A stretch of 64,000 nucleotides of DNA, from positions 5,394,001 to 5,458,000 of the forward strand of contig NZ_CP107799.1 in NCBI RefSeq assembly GCF_041431135.1, written 5' to 3'. The first letter of the stretch is position 1, and every line of letters begins with the position of its first letter. A program made the position numbers and the translations under genes. Shown here in pieces: positions 15,049-23,912 of the stretch. Under the pieces are notes generated by a model. It searched no databases. It saw only the letters and a program-made list of their open reading frames with translations, and was not told the DNA's origin. Origin of the DNA: Streptomyces sp. NBC_00554 (GTDB lineage: Bacteria; Actinomycetota; Actinomycetes; Streptomycetales; Streptomycetaceae).

Positions 15049-17808
15049 TCAGAGCTCCGGCGCCCGGTCCAGCTGCCGTCGGGACGTGACATCGAGCTTC
15101 CGGAACACCTTCCGCAGGTGGTAGTCGACGGTGCTCGCGCTGATGAAGAGCTGGGCGGCGATCTCGGCGTTGGTGGCGCCGCCCTTGGCGAGCCGCGCGA
15201 TGGTGAGTTCCTGCGGGGTGAGCGCGCTCGCCGCCCCGGCCGTCCCGCGCTGCGGGCGCTCCCCGGTGGCGGCCAGCTCCTGGGCGGCGCGGGCCGCGTA
15301 CCCGGTGGCCCGCATCCCGTCGAACATCCCCACCGCCGTACGCAGTTGCTCGCGCGCGTCCTTACGGCGCCTGCGGCGGCGCAGCCACTCCCCGTAGAGG
15401 AGATGGGCGACGGCGAGATCGGCGCGGGCACGGGTGGCGGACAGCAGGGTGACCGCCTCGCGGTACAGCGGCTCGGCTTCGCCCGGCGGGGCGAGGAGGG
15501 CCTGCGAGCGGGCCAGCAGGCCAAGGGCCCACGGGGTGCCGGAAGCCGTGGCACGGGACGTGAGCGTCCGCAGAGTGGCGGTGGCCAGGACGCGGTCGCC
15601 CGAGCGTACGGCCGCCTCGACCAGGTGGGGGAGGAGGCGGGAGTGCACCGCGAGCACATCCTGATCGACCAGCTCGTGCGCGATGGTGCGGGCCTCGGCG
15701 TAGTCGCCGCGGCTCAGGGCATGGATCGTCATGCCGATGCGGGTGATGGACTCCATCACGCCGTTGCCGAGCGCCCTCGCCGACTTGATCGAGCCGCGGA
15801 GAGTCTCGTCGAGTCGGTCGACGCCCCCGTGCCAGGCGAGCAGTTCGGGATGCTGGTAGACCTCCCATTGGGGGGTGGTCGCCCCCATCGCCGCGCGGAC
15901 CTGATGGCCCTCGGCCGCCAGGGCGTCGGCGGAGGGCAGCCGGCCGAGGGTGGTCTCGGCCATGGCCGCGCAGAACAGGATGATGTTGAGATGCCACAGG
16001 GCTCCGGCCCTGCGTGCGACGGCGTCGGCACGCAGGAGCAGGGCGGAACGTGTCTCGTGGTCCCAGAGCATGGTGGAGAACCAGACGCCCAGCTGGTACC
16101 CGTGCAGGAGTTCCTCGTCGGTGGTGTCCGCGGCGAGCAGTGCGTCGAGGGCGCCGCGTAGGTGGGGCACGGCCTGTTCGTAGCCCCCGGTGGCGAGCAC
16201 GGCGAAAGCGTGCAGCAGGCGGTCGACCGGTGTCGGCGGGTCGGGAACGCGGGCCCGGGCCAGCGCGGCCGCGGCGATGTCGGAGGGCGTTGCCTCGGGG
16301 GCGAGGTGGCGGGCCGTGAGCGCCCACTGCGCGGCCCGCAACAGTGCTTCGCGGGCGAGCTCCGGTGCCTGCCCGTCGAAGGACGCCGCGGCCGCCAGGC
16401 ACAGCGTCGCCGCCTTGGCGTGCGAGTCGGGCTCGCCCAGGCCGTTGAGGGCGCCGGCACGCACGAGCAGCGCGCGGCCTCGCGGGACGTCGCCGAGAAG
16501 TTCCAGGCTGACGGTGTCCAGCAGCGTCCTGGCCTGCAGCAGCGCTCCGCCGGTGAACGCGGCCTCGGCCGCCGCCAGCAGCCGCCCGGCCCGGACCTCG
16601 CCCCCCGGCGTCAGCTCGGCGGCCCGGGTCAGGAAGGTGGCGCGGGCCGCGTATCCGCCGCGCGCCCCCGCCCGGTCCGCGGCTCGCTCCACCTCGGCGG
16701 CCACCTCCGCGTCCGGCCCGATCGCGGCCGCCGCGAGATGCCAGGCCCGCCGGTCGGTGTCCGCGGGCCGGTCGGTGACCTCGGCCAGCGCACGGTGGAC
16801 GCGCCGCCGCGCCACGCTGGTGGCACCGCCGTACACCGCGGACCGCACCAGCGGATGCCGGAATTCCACGGCCGCCCGCAGTGTCACGAGCCGTACGGTC
16901 TCGGCGGGCCCGGAGTCCTCGGGGCCGCCGCCGAGCTGCCGCGCCGCGCTCGTGACGTACCCGAGGTCGCCGCCCGGCTCGGCCGCGGCGAGCAGCAGCC
17001 AGGTCTGTGTGGGCTGCGGCAGTTCGTGCGCTTGCCGGAGGTAGTGCTCCTCAAGCCGACCGCCCACGGGCAGCGGTTCGGGCAGCGCGAGCCCTCCGGA
17101 GAGCTGGTCGGCGGACAGTTCCTGCCCGAGGTCGGTCAGCGCGAGGGGGTTGCCTCCGGTGGCGGCGAGGATGCGCGCGCCGACCCGGGAGTCCAGCGGC
17201 CCGGGGACGGCCTCGGTCAGAACCTGGAGCGCGAACTCGTCCTCCAGTCCGCCCACTTCGGTGACGGGCAGCCCCGCGGGCACCTCGAACCCGGTCCGCG
17301 CGGCGAACAGCAGCCCCACCCCCTCGGCGTGCACCCGCCGCCCCACGAACGCCAGCACCGCCAGCGACTCACCGTCGAGCCACTGCGCGTCGTCCACACA
17401 GCACAACACCGGCCGCTGCTTGGCGACTTCGGCGAGCACGGTGAGCGCTGCGAGCCCGACGAGAAACCGGTCGGCGGGCGGCCCGTCGGCCAGCCCGCAC
17501 GCCACCCGCAACGCCTCATGCTGACTGGCGGGCAGCGCCCCGGACTCCTTGAGCCCGTCGAGCCCGCCCAGCAGCGGAATGAGCAGCCGGTGCAGAGCGG
17601 CGAAGGCGAACCCCGCGGCCTCCGGCTCCACCCCCGCGACCCGAACCACCCTCAAGTCGGACGCCTCGTCCGCCGCGTGCTCCAGCAGCACGGTCTTCCC
17701 GATCCCCGCGTCCCCCCGCAGCACCACCACGCCGCTCAGACCTTCACGAAGATCCCCCACGAACCGTGTCAGCGCATGCCGCTCTTCGACCCGCCCCTTG
17801 AGCACCAC
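15049..17808 (-). CDS. LuxR-family ATP-binding regulator (LAL type)
   Basis: A 919-aa protein. An N-terminal STAND/AAA ATPase has Walker A GDAGIGKT (32-39) and Walker B CCVDDAQWLD. A long helical repeat region follows. The C-terminal LuxR helix-turn-helix (about 858-915) reads LTPQELTIARLAKGG, NAEIAAQLFIS and VDYHLRKVFRKLDV. LAL proteins are usually cluster-situated activators. Here the likely targets are the three hydrolase genes downstream on the same strand. No metabolite cluster is visible around it. Confidence 0.92.
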   Translation of the reverse strand: MVLKGRVEERHALTRFVGDLREGLSGVVVLRGDAGIGKTVLLEHAADEASDLRVVRVAGVEPEAAGFAFAALHRLLIPLLGGLDGLKESGALPASQHEALRVACGLADGPPADRFLVGLAALTVLAEVAKQRPVLCCVDDAQWLDGESLAVLAFVGRRVHAEGVGLLFAARTGFEVPAGLPVTEVGGLEDEFALQVLTEAVPGPLDSRVGARILAATGGNPLALTDLGQELSADQLSGGLALPEPLPVGGRLEEHYLRQAHELPQPTQTWLLLAAAEPGGDLGYVTSAARQLGGGPEDSGPAETVRLVTLRAAVEFRHPLVRSAVYGGATSVARRRVHRALAEVTDRPADTDRRAWHLAAAAIGPDAEVAAEVERAADRAGARGGYAARATFLTRAAELTPGGEVRAGRLLAAAEAAFTGGALLQARTLLDTVSLELLGDVPRGRALLVRAGALNGLGEPDSHAKAATLCLAAAASFDGQAPELAREALLRAAQWALTARHLAPEATPSDIAAAALARARVPDPPTPVDRLLHAFAVLATGGYEQAVPHLRGALDALLAADTTDEELLHGYQLGVWFSTMLWDHETRSALLLRADAVARRAGALWHLNIILFCAAMAETTLGRLPSADALAAEGHQVRAAMGATTPQWEVYQHPELLAWHGGVDRLDETLRGSIKSARALGNGVMESITRIGMTIHALSRGDYAEARTIAHELVDQDVLAVHSRLLPHLVEAAVRSGDRVLATATLRTLTSRATASGTPWALGLLARSQALLAPPGEAEPLYREAVTLLSATRARADLAVAHLLYGEWLRRRRRRKDAREQLRTAVGMFDGMRATGYAARAAQELAATGERPQRGTAGAASALTPQELTIARLAKGGATNAEIAAQLFISASTVDYHLRKVFRKLDVTSRRQLDRAPEL

Positions 17809-17899
17809 GCCCGCACCCTTCGCCGGTGCTCCACATCCTGCACAGTTACGGCCGGATTCACGTGGAACATCCAGAAGTGCGATGCCTCGCTCCGCTTGG

Positions 17900-19333
17900 T
17901 TACGCCACCTCGGGCGGAGGCGTGGGCGCCCCCGGCAGCCGGATCGTCGCCACCGTGCCGCCGCCCTGGGCGGGCGTCAGGGACACCTCGCCGCCCGACT
18001 GCTGCACCGTACGCGCGACGATCGACAGGCCCAGGCCCGAGCCCGGCAGCGCTCGTGCGCTCGGGGAGCGCCAGAAGCGGTCGAAGACGTGCGGGAGATC
18101 CTCGGTGGGGATGCCGGGGCCGTGGTCGCGGACGGTGAGTTCGCCGTCCTTGAGGATCACGTCGATGGCCTCGCCGGGCGGGCTGAACTTCACCGCGTTG
18201 TCGAGGATGTTCACGATGGCCCGCTCCAGGGCGGACGGCTCCGCCCGTACGTACCAGGGCTGGATGTCCGCCCTGATCGTCAGCTCCGGGCCGCGCAGGC
18301 GAGCACGGCGCAGCGCCGCGTCCACCGTCTCCTGGAGCGCGACCACCTGAAGGCGGTCCGCCTGCTGCCCCGCGTCCGAACGCGACAGGGTCTGCAAGTC
18401 GCCGATCAGCGAGGCCAGTTCGGTCATCTGCGCGGTGACCGACGACAGCAGCGCCTTGCGGTCCGCCGGGGGGATCGCCCGGCCCGTCTCCTCGCTGCGG
18501 GCCAGGAGCTCGATGTTGGTACGGAGGGAGGTGAGGGGGGTGCGGAGTTCGTGGCCGGCGTCGGCGATGAGCTGTTGCTGCAGCTCGCGGGAGTTCGCCA
18601 GCGACGCGGTCATCGAGTTGAAGGAACGGGAGAGGCGGGCGATCTCGTCCTCGCTGTCCTCCTCGACGGGGATGCGGATGGACAGGTCCTCCGTGCGGGC
18701 GACGTGCTCGACCGCCTCGGTGAGCTTGTCGACCGGGCGCAGGCCGGCACGGGCCACCGCCAGGCCGGCGGCTCCGGCGCCGACCACTCCGATGCCGGAG
18801 ACGAGGAGGAGGATCAGGGCCAGCTCGTTGAGGGTGGACTGGGTGCTCTTGAGGGGGGTCGCGAGGAGCAGGGCGACGGGCTGCGAGTCGGATGAGTCGA
18901 CCCCCAGGTACAGGGTCAGCACGCGTACCGCGTTGCCGTTCTCGTCGGTGCCGCTGCGGATGAAGACTTCGCCGCTCTTCCTGCTCTTGATCACGTCCTT
19001 GTCGGAGCTGGTGACCTTGACCGTGCCCTCCGAGCTCGGGTCGACGCAGGGGTCGCCCTCCTCCTTGATCAGCTGGACATAGCCGTTGTGCCGGATTCCC
19101 TCGGGGTTCTCCTGCGGAGTCGTGGTGCAGTTCTGGAGGAGCGACTGGATGGTGCCGGGCCTGCGCACCAGTTCCTTCAGATCGCTGTCGACCTGGTCGT
19201 ACAACTTCCCCTGCACGATGAACCAGCAAGTGACCGAAACCGCCGCCACCCCGAACGCCACCGCCGCAGCCACCAGCATCGACAGCCGAGCCCGGATCGG
19301 CAGGGACCGGAACCGGCGTACCACCGATTTCAC
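17900..19333 (-). CDS. sensor histidine kinase (MprB-like)
   Basis: A 477-aa protein with two membrane segments (about 16-40 and 170-194) framing an extracytoplasmic sensor with two cysteines. A HAMP domain (~196-248), phospho-acceptor H261 in DAGHELRTPL, N-box DNAVKF, G1 DHGPGIP and G2 GSGLGLSIV follow. It overlaps its regulator gene by 4 bp (ATGA), so it is co-translated. The trypsin-like membrane protease gene next door recalls mprAB-pepD of mycobacteria, an envelope-stress system, which is the likely role here. Confidence 0.92.
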   Translation of the reverse strand: MKSVVRRFRSLPIRARLSMLVAAAVAFGVAAVSVTCWFIVQGKLYDQVDSDLKELVRRPGTIQSLLQNCTTTPQENPEGIRHNGYVQLIKEEGDPCVDPSSEGTVKVTSSDKDVIKSRKSGEVFIRSGTDENGNAVRVLTLYLGVDSSDSQPVALLLATPLKSTQSTLNELALILLLVSGIGVVGAGAAGLAVARAGLRPVDKLTEAVEHVARTEDLSIRIPVEEDSEDEIARLSRSFNSMTASLANSRELQQQLIADAGHELRTPLTSLRTNIELLARSEETGRAIPPADRKALLSSVTAQMTELASLIGDLQTLSRSDAGQQADRLQVVALQETVDAALRRARLRGPELTIRADIQPWYVRAEPSALERAIVNILDNAVKFSPPGEAIDVILKDGELTVRDHGPGIPTEDLPHVFDRFWRSPSARALPGSGLGLSIVARTVQQSGGEVSLTPAQGGGTVATIRLPGAPTPPPEVA

Positions 19334-20061
19334 TCCGCGCCGCCCGACCGCAGCACGTACCCCACACCCCGCACCGTGTGCACAAGGCGCGGCTCTCCGC
19401 CCGCCTCGGTCTTCCGGCGCAGGTACATGACGTACACGTCGAGGGAGTTGGAGGACGGCTCGAAGTCGAAGCCCCAGACCGCCTTGAGGATCTGCTCGCG
19501 GGTGAGGACCTGGCGCGGGTGGGCGAGGAACATCTCGAGGAGGGTGAACTCGGTGCGGGTCAGTTCCACCTGGCGGCCGGAGCGGGTGACCTCGCGGGTC
19601 GCGAGGTCCATGCGCAGGTCGCCGAAGGTGAGGGCGTCGTCCTCGGGGGCACCGACCGCGGCGGCCGCGTACGAGCTGCGCCGCAGCAACGCCCGGACGC
19701 GGGCGAAGAGTTCGTCGAGTTCGAAGGGCTTGACGAGGTAGTCGTCGGCGCCGGCGTCGAGCCCGGTGACGCGGTCGCCGACGGTGTCGCGCGCGGTGAG
19801 CATGAGGATGGGCGTGGTGGTGCCCGCGCCGCGCATCCGGCGGGCGGCGGTCAGACCGTCCATCCTCGGCATCTGGATGTCCAGGACAACCAGGTCGGGC
19901 TGGTACGCGGTCGCCTTCTCCAGCGCGTCCGCTCCGTCGACCGCGACCTGGGTGTCGTATCCCTCGAAGGCGAGGCTGCGCTGGAGTGCTTCACGTACAG
20001 CCGGCTCGTCGTCGACGATCAGGATGCGCTGGGTTTCACGGTCGCCTTCGGCGGGGCTCAT
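19330..20061 (-). CDS. response regulator of the MprAB-like system
   Basis: A 243-aa OmpR-type regulator: D17/D18, phospho-acceptor D61 (LVVLDIQMPRMDG), K111 (VKPF), and a winged helix with ILKAVWGFDFEP and DVYVMYLRRKTE, ending in GVGYVLR. Paired with the kinase at 17900 by a 4-bp overlap. Probable targets include the protease gene at 20392. It shares long identical stretches with the orphan regulator at 9476, so cross-talk or recent duplication is possible. Confidence 0.92.
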   Translation of the reverse strand: MSPAEGDRETQRILIVDDEPAVREALQRSLAFEGYDTQVAVDGADALEKATAYQPDLVVLDIQMPRMDGLTAARRMRGAGTTTPILMLTARDTVGDRVTGLDAGADDYLVKPFELDELFARVRALLRRSSYAAAAVGAPEDDALTFGDLRMDLATREVTRSGRQVELTRTEFTLLEMFLAHPRQVLTREQILKAVWGFDFEPSSNSLDVYVMYLRRKTEAGGEPRLVHTVRGVGYVLRSGGAE

Positions 20062-20172
20062 GGGCTCGGGTTCCTCGGGTGCGGTGGGACGGGGCCGGTC
20101 GCTTTCAGCCTCGCACGTTTCCGGGCTGCGTCGTAGGGCGGAAAAGGATCAGCCCCATGGACGGACGGGGCA

Positions 20173-20358
20173 TCAGCCTCGTACGACGGTACGGCGGCGG
20201 GCCGGGGTCCGGCGGGTCCGGTGGGCGGCGGCCGTGGACACCTCGGGCGCCCGGTTCACCGGCGCGTGCAGCTGACGGGCAACTTCCAGGGCCAGGCCGA
20301 GCCCGGCCGGGTCGCTGCCGACGGTGCTGTGCGAAACCTGCTTGATCTGCTGGATCAT
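20173..20358 (-). CDS. small basic protein of unknown function (61 aa)
   Basis: The ATG at 20358 is preceded by AAGGAG at 6-nt spacing, and the gene lies 34 bp after the protease stop on the same strand, as a trailing cistron would. The product starts MIQQIKQVSHSTVG and is Arg-rich at the end. No family recognised. The ribosome site is the main support; the C-terminal half looks like random high-GC reading. Confidence 0.45.
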   Translation of the reverse strand: MIQQIKQVSHSTVGSDPAGLGLALEVARQLHAPVNRAPEVSTAAAHRTRRTPARRRTVVRG

Positions 20359-20391
20359 GTCGAACTCCTTGCTCCGGCGCCGGGGGGCGGC

Positions 20392-21597
20392 TCAGCTGTC
20401 AGAGCCGCCGGCGCGCAGGGTGGCCAGGTCGGACTTGACGGTGTTGATCGGGATGGCGAAGCCGAGGCCGACGCTGCCGGCGCTCGAGCTGGAGGTGGCG
20501 TCGGCGGCGGAGTACATCGCGGAGTTGATGCCGATGATGTTGCCGTTCATGTCGATGAGGGCGCCGCCGGAGTTGCCCGGGTTGAGAGACGCGTCCGTCT
20601 GGAGCGCCTTGTACGTCGTCGTGGACGAGCCGGTGTCGCCGTTGAACTGCTGGCCGCCGAACTCGAACGGCCACTGGCCGCCGCTGCCGCCGCTCTGCCC
20701 CTGGCTCTCGTCCGTGGAGACGGTGACGTCACGGTTCAGAGCGGAGACGATGCCGCTGGTGACGGTGCCGGTCAGGCCCTCGGGGGAGCCGATCGCGACG
20801 ACCTCGTCGCCGACCTGGACACCGGAGGAGTCGCCGAGTGTCGCGACCGTCAGACCGGAGGGCGCGTCCTGCAGCTTGATCAGCGCAAGGTCCTTCGCGC
20901 TGTCGGTGCCGACCACGCTCGCGGTGTACGACTTGCCGTTGCTCAGCTGCACCTTGATCGAGGAGGCGCCCGAGACGACGTGGTTGTTGGTGATGATCTC
21001 GCCGTCGGTCGTGATGATCACGCCGGAACCGGTGGCCTCACCGGCGTTCGAGGAGGCGGTGATCTCGACGATGCTCGGGCTGACCGCCTTGGCGACGCCG
21101 GCGACGGTGCCCTTGTCGGCGGTGGGTACGACGCTGGTGCTGGTGCTGCTCGACACGGTGTCGTTGCCGGTCAGCTCCTGGATGCCGTACGCGGTGCCGC
21201 CGCCGATGGCCGCGGCGACTATCGCCACGGCGGCGAGGAGGGCCAGCGGACCCTTCGCGCGCTTCTTCGGGGTGTGGTGGGTGGGGGGCACGGGCTCGGC
21301 CGTGAGTACGGCGGTGCTCGCCGCGGCCGGCTCGGGGTAGCCGCCGAAGGCGCCCCCGCCCTGGCCGCCGTCGCCACCCTGACCGGAGCCGGAGCCCGGC
21401 CACACGGTGGTGCCCGGCTCAACGGCGACGGGCTCGGCCGGCCGGTGCGCCGGCGGGGGCGGCCACTCGGGGTTCACGGGGGAGGAAGCGTGCTGCTGCT
21501 GGGGGTACGCGGGCTGCTCGTGGCCCTGAACATACCCGGACTCGTCGCCCTGCTGGGGGTGCTCGTACTCGCCGCTGCGGCGGAAGCTCTCGGTCAT
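20392..21597 (-). CDS. membrane-anchored trypsin-like serine protease (HtrA/PepD-like, no PDZ)
   Basis: A 401-aa protein. It has a long Pro/Gln/Gly-rich cytoplasmic N-terminus (1-110), a single membrane segment (117-138), and a protease domain with triad H206 (TNNHVV), D236 (KDLALI) and S343 (PGNSGGAL). It stops right after the catalytic domain, so the PDZ domain of HtrA/PepD is absent. A Gly/Ser/Gln-rich insertion (about 297-325) sits before the active-site loop. It probably degrades misfolded envelope proteins and is coupled to the neighbouring two-component system. Confidence 0.9.
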   Translation of the reverse strand: MTESFRRSGEYEHPQQGDESGYVQGHEQPAYPQQQHASSPVNPEWPPPPAHRPAEPVAVEPGTTVWPGSGSGQGGDGGQGGGAFGGYPEPAAASTAVLTAEPVPPTHHTPKKRAKGPLALLAAVAIVAAAIGGGTAYGIQELTGNDTVSSSTSTSVVPTADKGTVAGVAKAVSPSIVEITASSNAGEATGSGVIITTDGEIITNNHVVSGASSIKVQLSNGKSYTASVVGTDSAKDLALIKLQDAPSGLTVATLGDSSGVQVGDEVVAIGSPEGLTGTVTSGIVSALNRDVTVSTDESQGQSGGSGGQWPFEFGGQQFNGDTGSSTTTYKALQTDASLNPGNSGGALIDMNGNIIGINSAMYSAADATSSSSAGSVGLGFAIPINTVKSDLATLRAGGSDS

Positions 21598-21699
21598 GGA
21601 ACAGAGCCTGTCGCCCCATCATGAGAGCTCCCTGAGCGCCCGCTGAGAACCCCGATAGAAGCTCGTATGCCCGATATAAAGACGCGAGGGGCCCGTAAA

Positions 21700-21795
21700 A
21701 CAGGGGTTCAGGTGAGGGAGCGCCCTTCAGGGGCGCGGGGAACTGCGCGACCAGCCACAGCGCACCCGCAGTCAAAAAACCGCCCCCCAGCGGAG
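21700..21795. repeat. dispersed Streptomyces intergenic repeat
   Basis: The segment GGGGCGCGGGGAACTGCGCG (21734-21753), followed by ACCAGCCACAGCGCACCCGC and an A-run, is a familiar dispersed intergenic sequence in Streptomyces. It lies between the LacI gene stop and the protease gene start and may form the LacI terminator. Confidence 0.6.
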
Positions 21796-22818
21796 CTACT
21801 CGCAGCCGCAGGACCGCCGCACCACGAGCCGCGAAGGAAACACCTTCAACCGCTCCCGCCGGGACCCGGCAACCCGCAGCCCGTCATCAAGCACAAGATC
21901 AACAGCCGCCCGCGCCATGGCCGACCGGTCGGACGCGATCGTCGTCATCGGCGGATCGGTCAACGCCGCTTCCTTGACGTCATCGAACCCCGCCACGGCA
22001 AGCTGCCCGGGCACATCGATCCGCAGCTCACGAGCCGCCCGCAGCACGCCGATCGCCTGGTCGTCGGTGGAGCAGAATATGGCGGGCGGCCGATCGGGCC
22101 CGGCAAGCAGCTGAAGCCCGACCTGGTAGGCGTCGTAGCGGTTGTACGGCGCCTCGAAGAGCCGCCCCTCCGTGGAGACGCCGGCCTCCTGCATCGCGCG
22201 CCGCCAGCCCTCGACGTGGTCGGAGACCGGGTCGCCGACGGTCGGAGTCTCCGCGATACCGCCGAGACAGGCGACGTAGTCGTACCCGTGCTCCAGCAGA
22301 TGGCGGGTGGCGAGCTGGGCGCCGCCGATGTCGTCCGTGACGACCGCGACGTCGTCGATGGCCTCGGGCCGCTCGTGCAGCAGCACGACGCGGGCGTCCC
22401 AGGCATCGATCTCGGCGGCAGCGTTGTCATTGAGCGCGTGGCTGACGAGGATCAGCCCGGAGACCCGCATACCGAGGAAGGCGCGCAGGTAGTGGACCTC
22501 GCGCTCCGCGATGTAGTCGGAGTTGCCGACAAGCACCATTTTTCCGCGCTCGGCGGCGGCCTGTTCGACCGCGTGCGCCATCTCCCCGAAGAAGGGCTGG
22601 CGTGCGTCCGGCACGATCAGGCCTATGAGCTCGGTCCTCCGCGATGCCATGGCCTGGGCGACCCGGTCGGGCCGGTACCCCAGCTCCTTGATCGCGGCGA
22701 GAACGCGCTCGCGCGTGGCCGGGGCAACCGGCCTCGGTCCATTGTTGATGACATAGCTGACCACGGCGGTGGAAGTACCCGCCAGCCGCGCCACATCATC
22801 CCGAGTTACCTTGGCCAC
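21796..22818 (-). CDS. LacI-family transcriptional regulator
   Basis: A 340-aa protein with the LacI helix-turn-helix at 4-23 (TRDDVARLAGTSTAVVSYVI), hinge AMASRRTELIG, then a periplasmic-binding-like ligand domain with GLIVPDARQPFFGEM and PPAIFCSTDDQAIGVL. It ends in RRSCGCE, a Cys pair common in this subgroup. The ligand is probably a sugar. No sugar-use genes are adjacent, so the target is not evident. Confidence 0.9.
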   Translation of the reverse strand: MAKVTRDDVARLAGTSTAVVSYVINNGPRPVAPATRERVLAAIKELGYRPDRVAQAMASRRTELIGLIVPDARQPFFGEMAHAVEQAAAERGKMVLVGNSDYIAEREVHYLRAFLGMRVSGLILVSHALNDNAAAEIDAWDARVVLLHERPEAIDDVAVVTDDIGGAQLATRHLLEHGYDYVACLGGIAETPTVGDPVSDHVEGWRRAMQEAGVSTEGRLFEAPYNRYDAYQVGLQLLAGPDRPPAIFCSTDDQAIGVLRAARELRIDVPGQLAVAGFDDVKEAALTDPPMTTIASDRSAMARAAVDLVLDDGLRVAGSRRERLKVFPSRLVVRRSCGCE

Positions 22819-22841
22819 GCGCGGAGTCTACGCGGATGGAC

Positions 22842-23660
22842 CTACCGCTGGGCAGGCCGTACGGCGACTTCCTGTGCCGGAGCTGTGGCCTCCGCGGAGT
22901 CGACGGCGTCGAGGTGCGCCGTCTCGTCCGCATCCTCCGGCTTTGGCTGGGCCGCCTTGGCCTTCGCCTCGTCCGTGGGGCGGTCCACCTTCTCCGGCGT
23001 AACGAATCGATAACCGACGTTCCGGACGGTCCCGATCAGCGACTCGTGCTCGATTCCGAGCTTCGCGCGCAGCCGTCGTACGTGGACGTCGACCGTCCGC
23101 GTACCACCGAAGTAGTCGTAGCCCCAGACCTCCTGGAGCAGCTGGGCGCGCGTGAACACGCGGCCCGGGTGCTGCGCGAGGTACTTGAGGAGCTCGAACT
23201 CCTTGAAGGTCAGGTCGAGGACCCGGCCCTTGAGCTTCGCGCTGTACGTCGCCTCGTCCACGGAGAGATCGCCGTTGCGGATCTCCATGGGGGAGTCGTC
23301 GTTGACGATCTGCTGCCGGCCCATGGCGAGACGCAGCCGCGCCTCGACCTCGGCCGGACCGGCGGTGTCCAGCAGGACATCGTCGATTCCCCAGTCGGCG
23401 GTGACGGCCGCGAGACCGCCCTCCGTCACGACGAGGATCAGCGGACAGCCGGGTCCCGTGGAGCGCAACAGCTGGCAAAGGCTGCGCACTTGAGGGAGAT
23501 CACGGCGTCCGTCGATGAGAATGACGTCGGCACCCGGGGTGTCGACGAGAGCGGGGCCTTCCGCCGGAGCCACTCGCACGTTGTGCAGGAGCAGGCCGAG
23601 AGCGGGAAGCACCTCCGTCGACGGCTGAAGGGCATTGGTCAGGAGCAGAAGAGAACTCAT
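22842..23660 (-). CDS. glnR: nitrogen-metabolism regulator GlnR
   Basis: A 272-aa OmpR-fold protein beginning MSSLLLLTNALQPSTEVLPA, the N-terminus I recognise for Streptomyces GlnR. The receiver lacks the acidic pocket and uses the non-phosphorylated D50 type (ILIDGRRDL). The winged helix has TFKEFELLKYLAQHPG, WGYDYFGGTRTVDVHVRRLR and GTVRNVGYRF. The tail is Ala/Glu/Pro-rich and variable. GlnR activates ammonium transport, glutamine synthetase and nitrite reductase genes under nitrogen limitation. It works as an orphan dimer without a kinase, which fits the absence of a kinase gene here. Confidence 0.95.
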   Translation of the reverse strand: MSSLLLLTNALQPSTEVLPALGLLLHNVRVAPAEGPALVDTPGADVILIDGRRDLPQVRSLCQLLRSTGPGCPLILVVTEGGLAAVTADWGIDDVLLDTAGPAEVEARLRLAMGRQQIVNDDSPMEIRNGDLSVDEATYSAKLKGRVLDLTFKEFELLKYLAQHPGRVFTRAQLLQEVWGYDYFGGTRTVDVHVRRLRAKLGIEHESLIGTVRNVGYRFVTPEKVDRPTDEAKAKAAQPKPEDADETAHLDAVDSAEATAPAQEVAVRPAQR

Positions 23661-23912
23661 CGCGCCCCACCTGCCTGGGTCGTCTTACGGCCTTGCACGT
23701 TTCGCTCGCCCATAACGTCGGTTCCTCCTCGGTCCCTGCGAGGACGTTTGCGGCACTGCTCGGTACTCGCGTCTCCCGCGCCCCTGGGAGCCGCTATGCG
23801 TTCGTGGCCTTCGTACACCTGCGGTTTCCCGCTTCGTATACAACGGTTAAGAAAGCACAAAAGGACCCGGGGGCTACTCTGCCCGAGTCCTCTGGCCGTC
23901 AGAATAGCCCAC

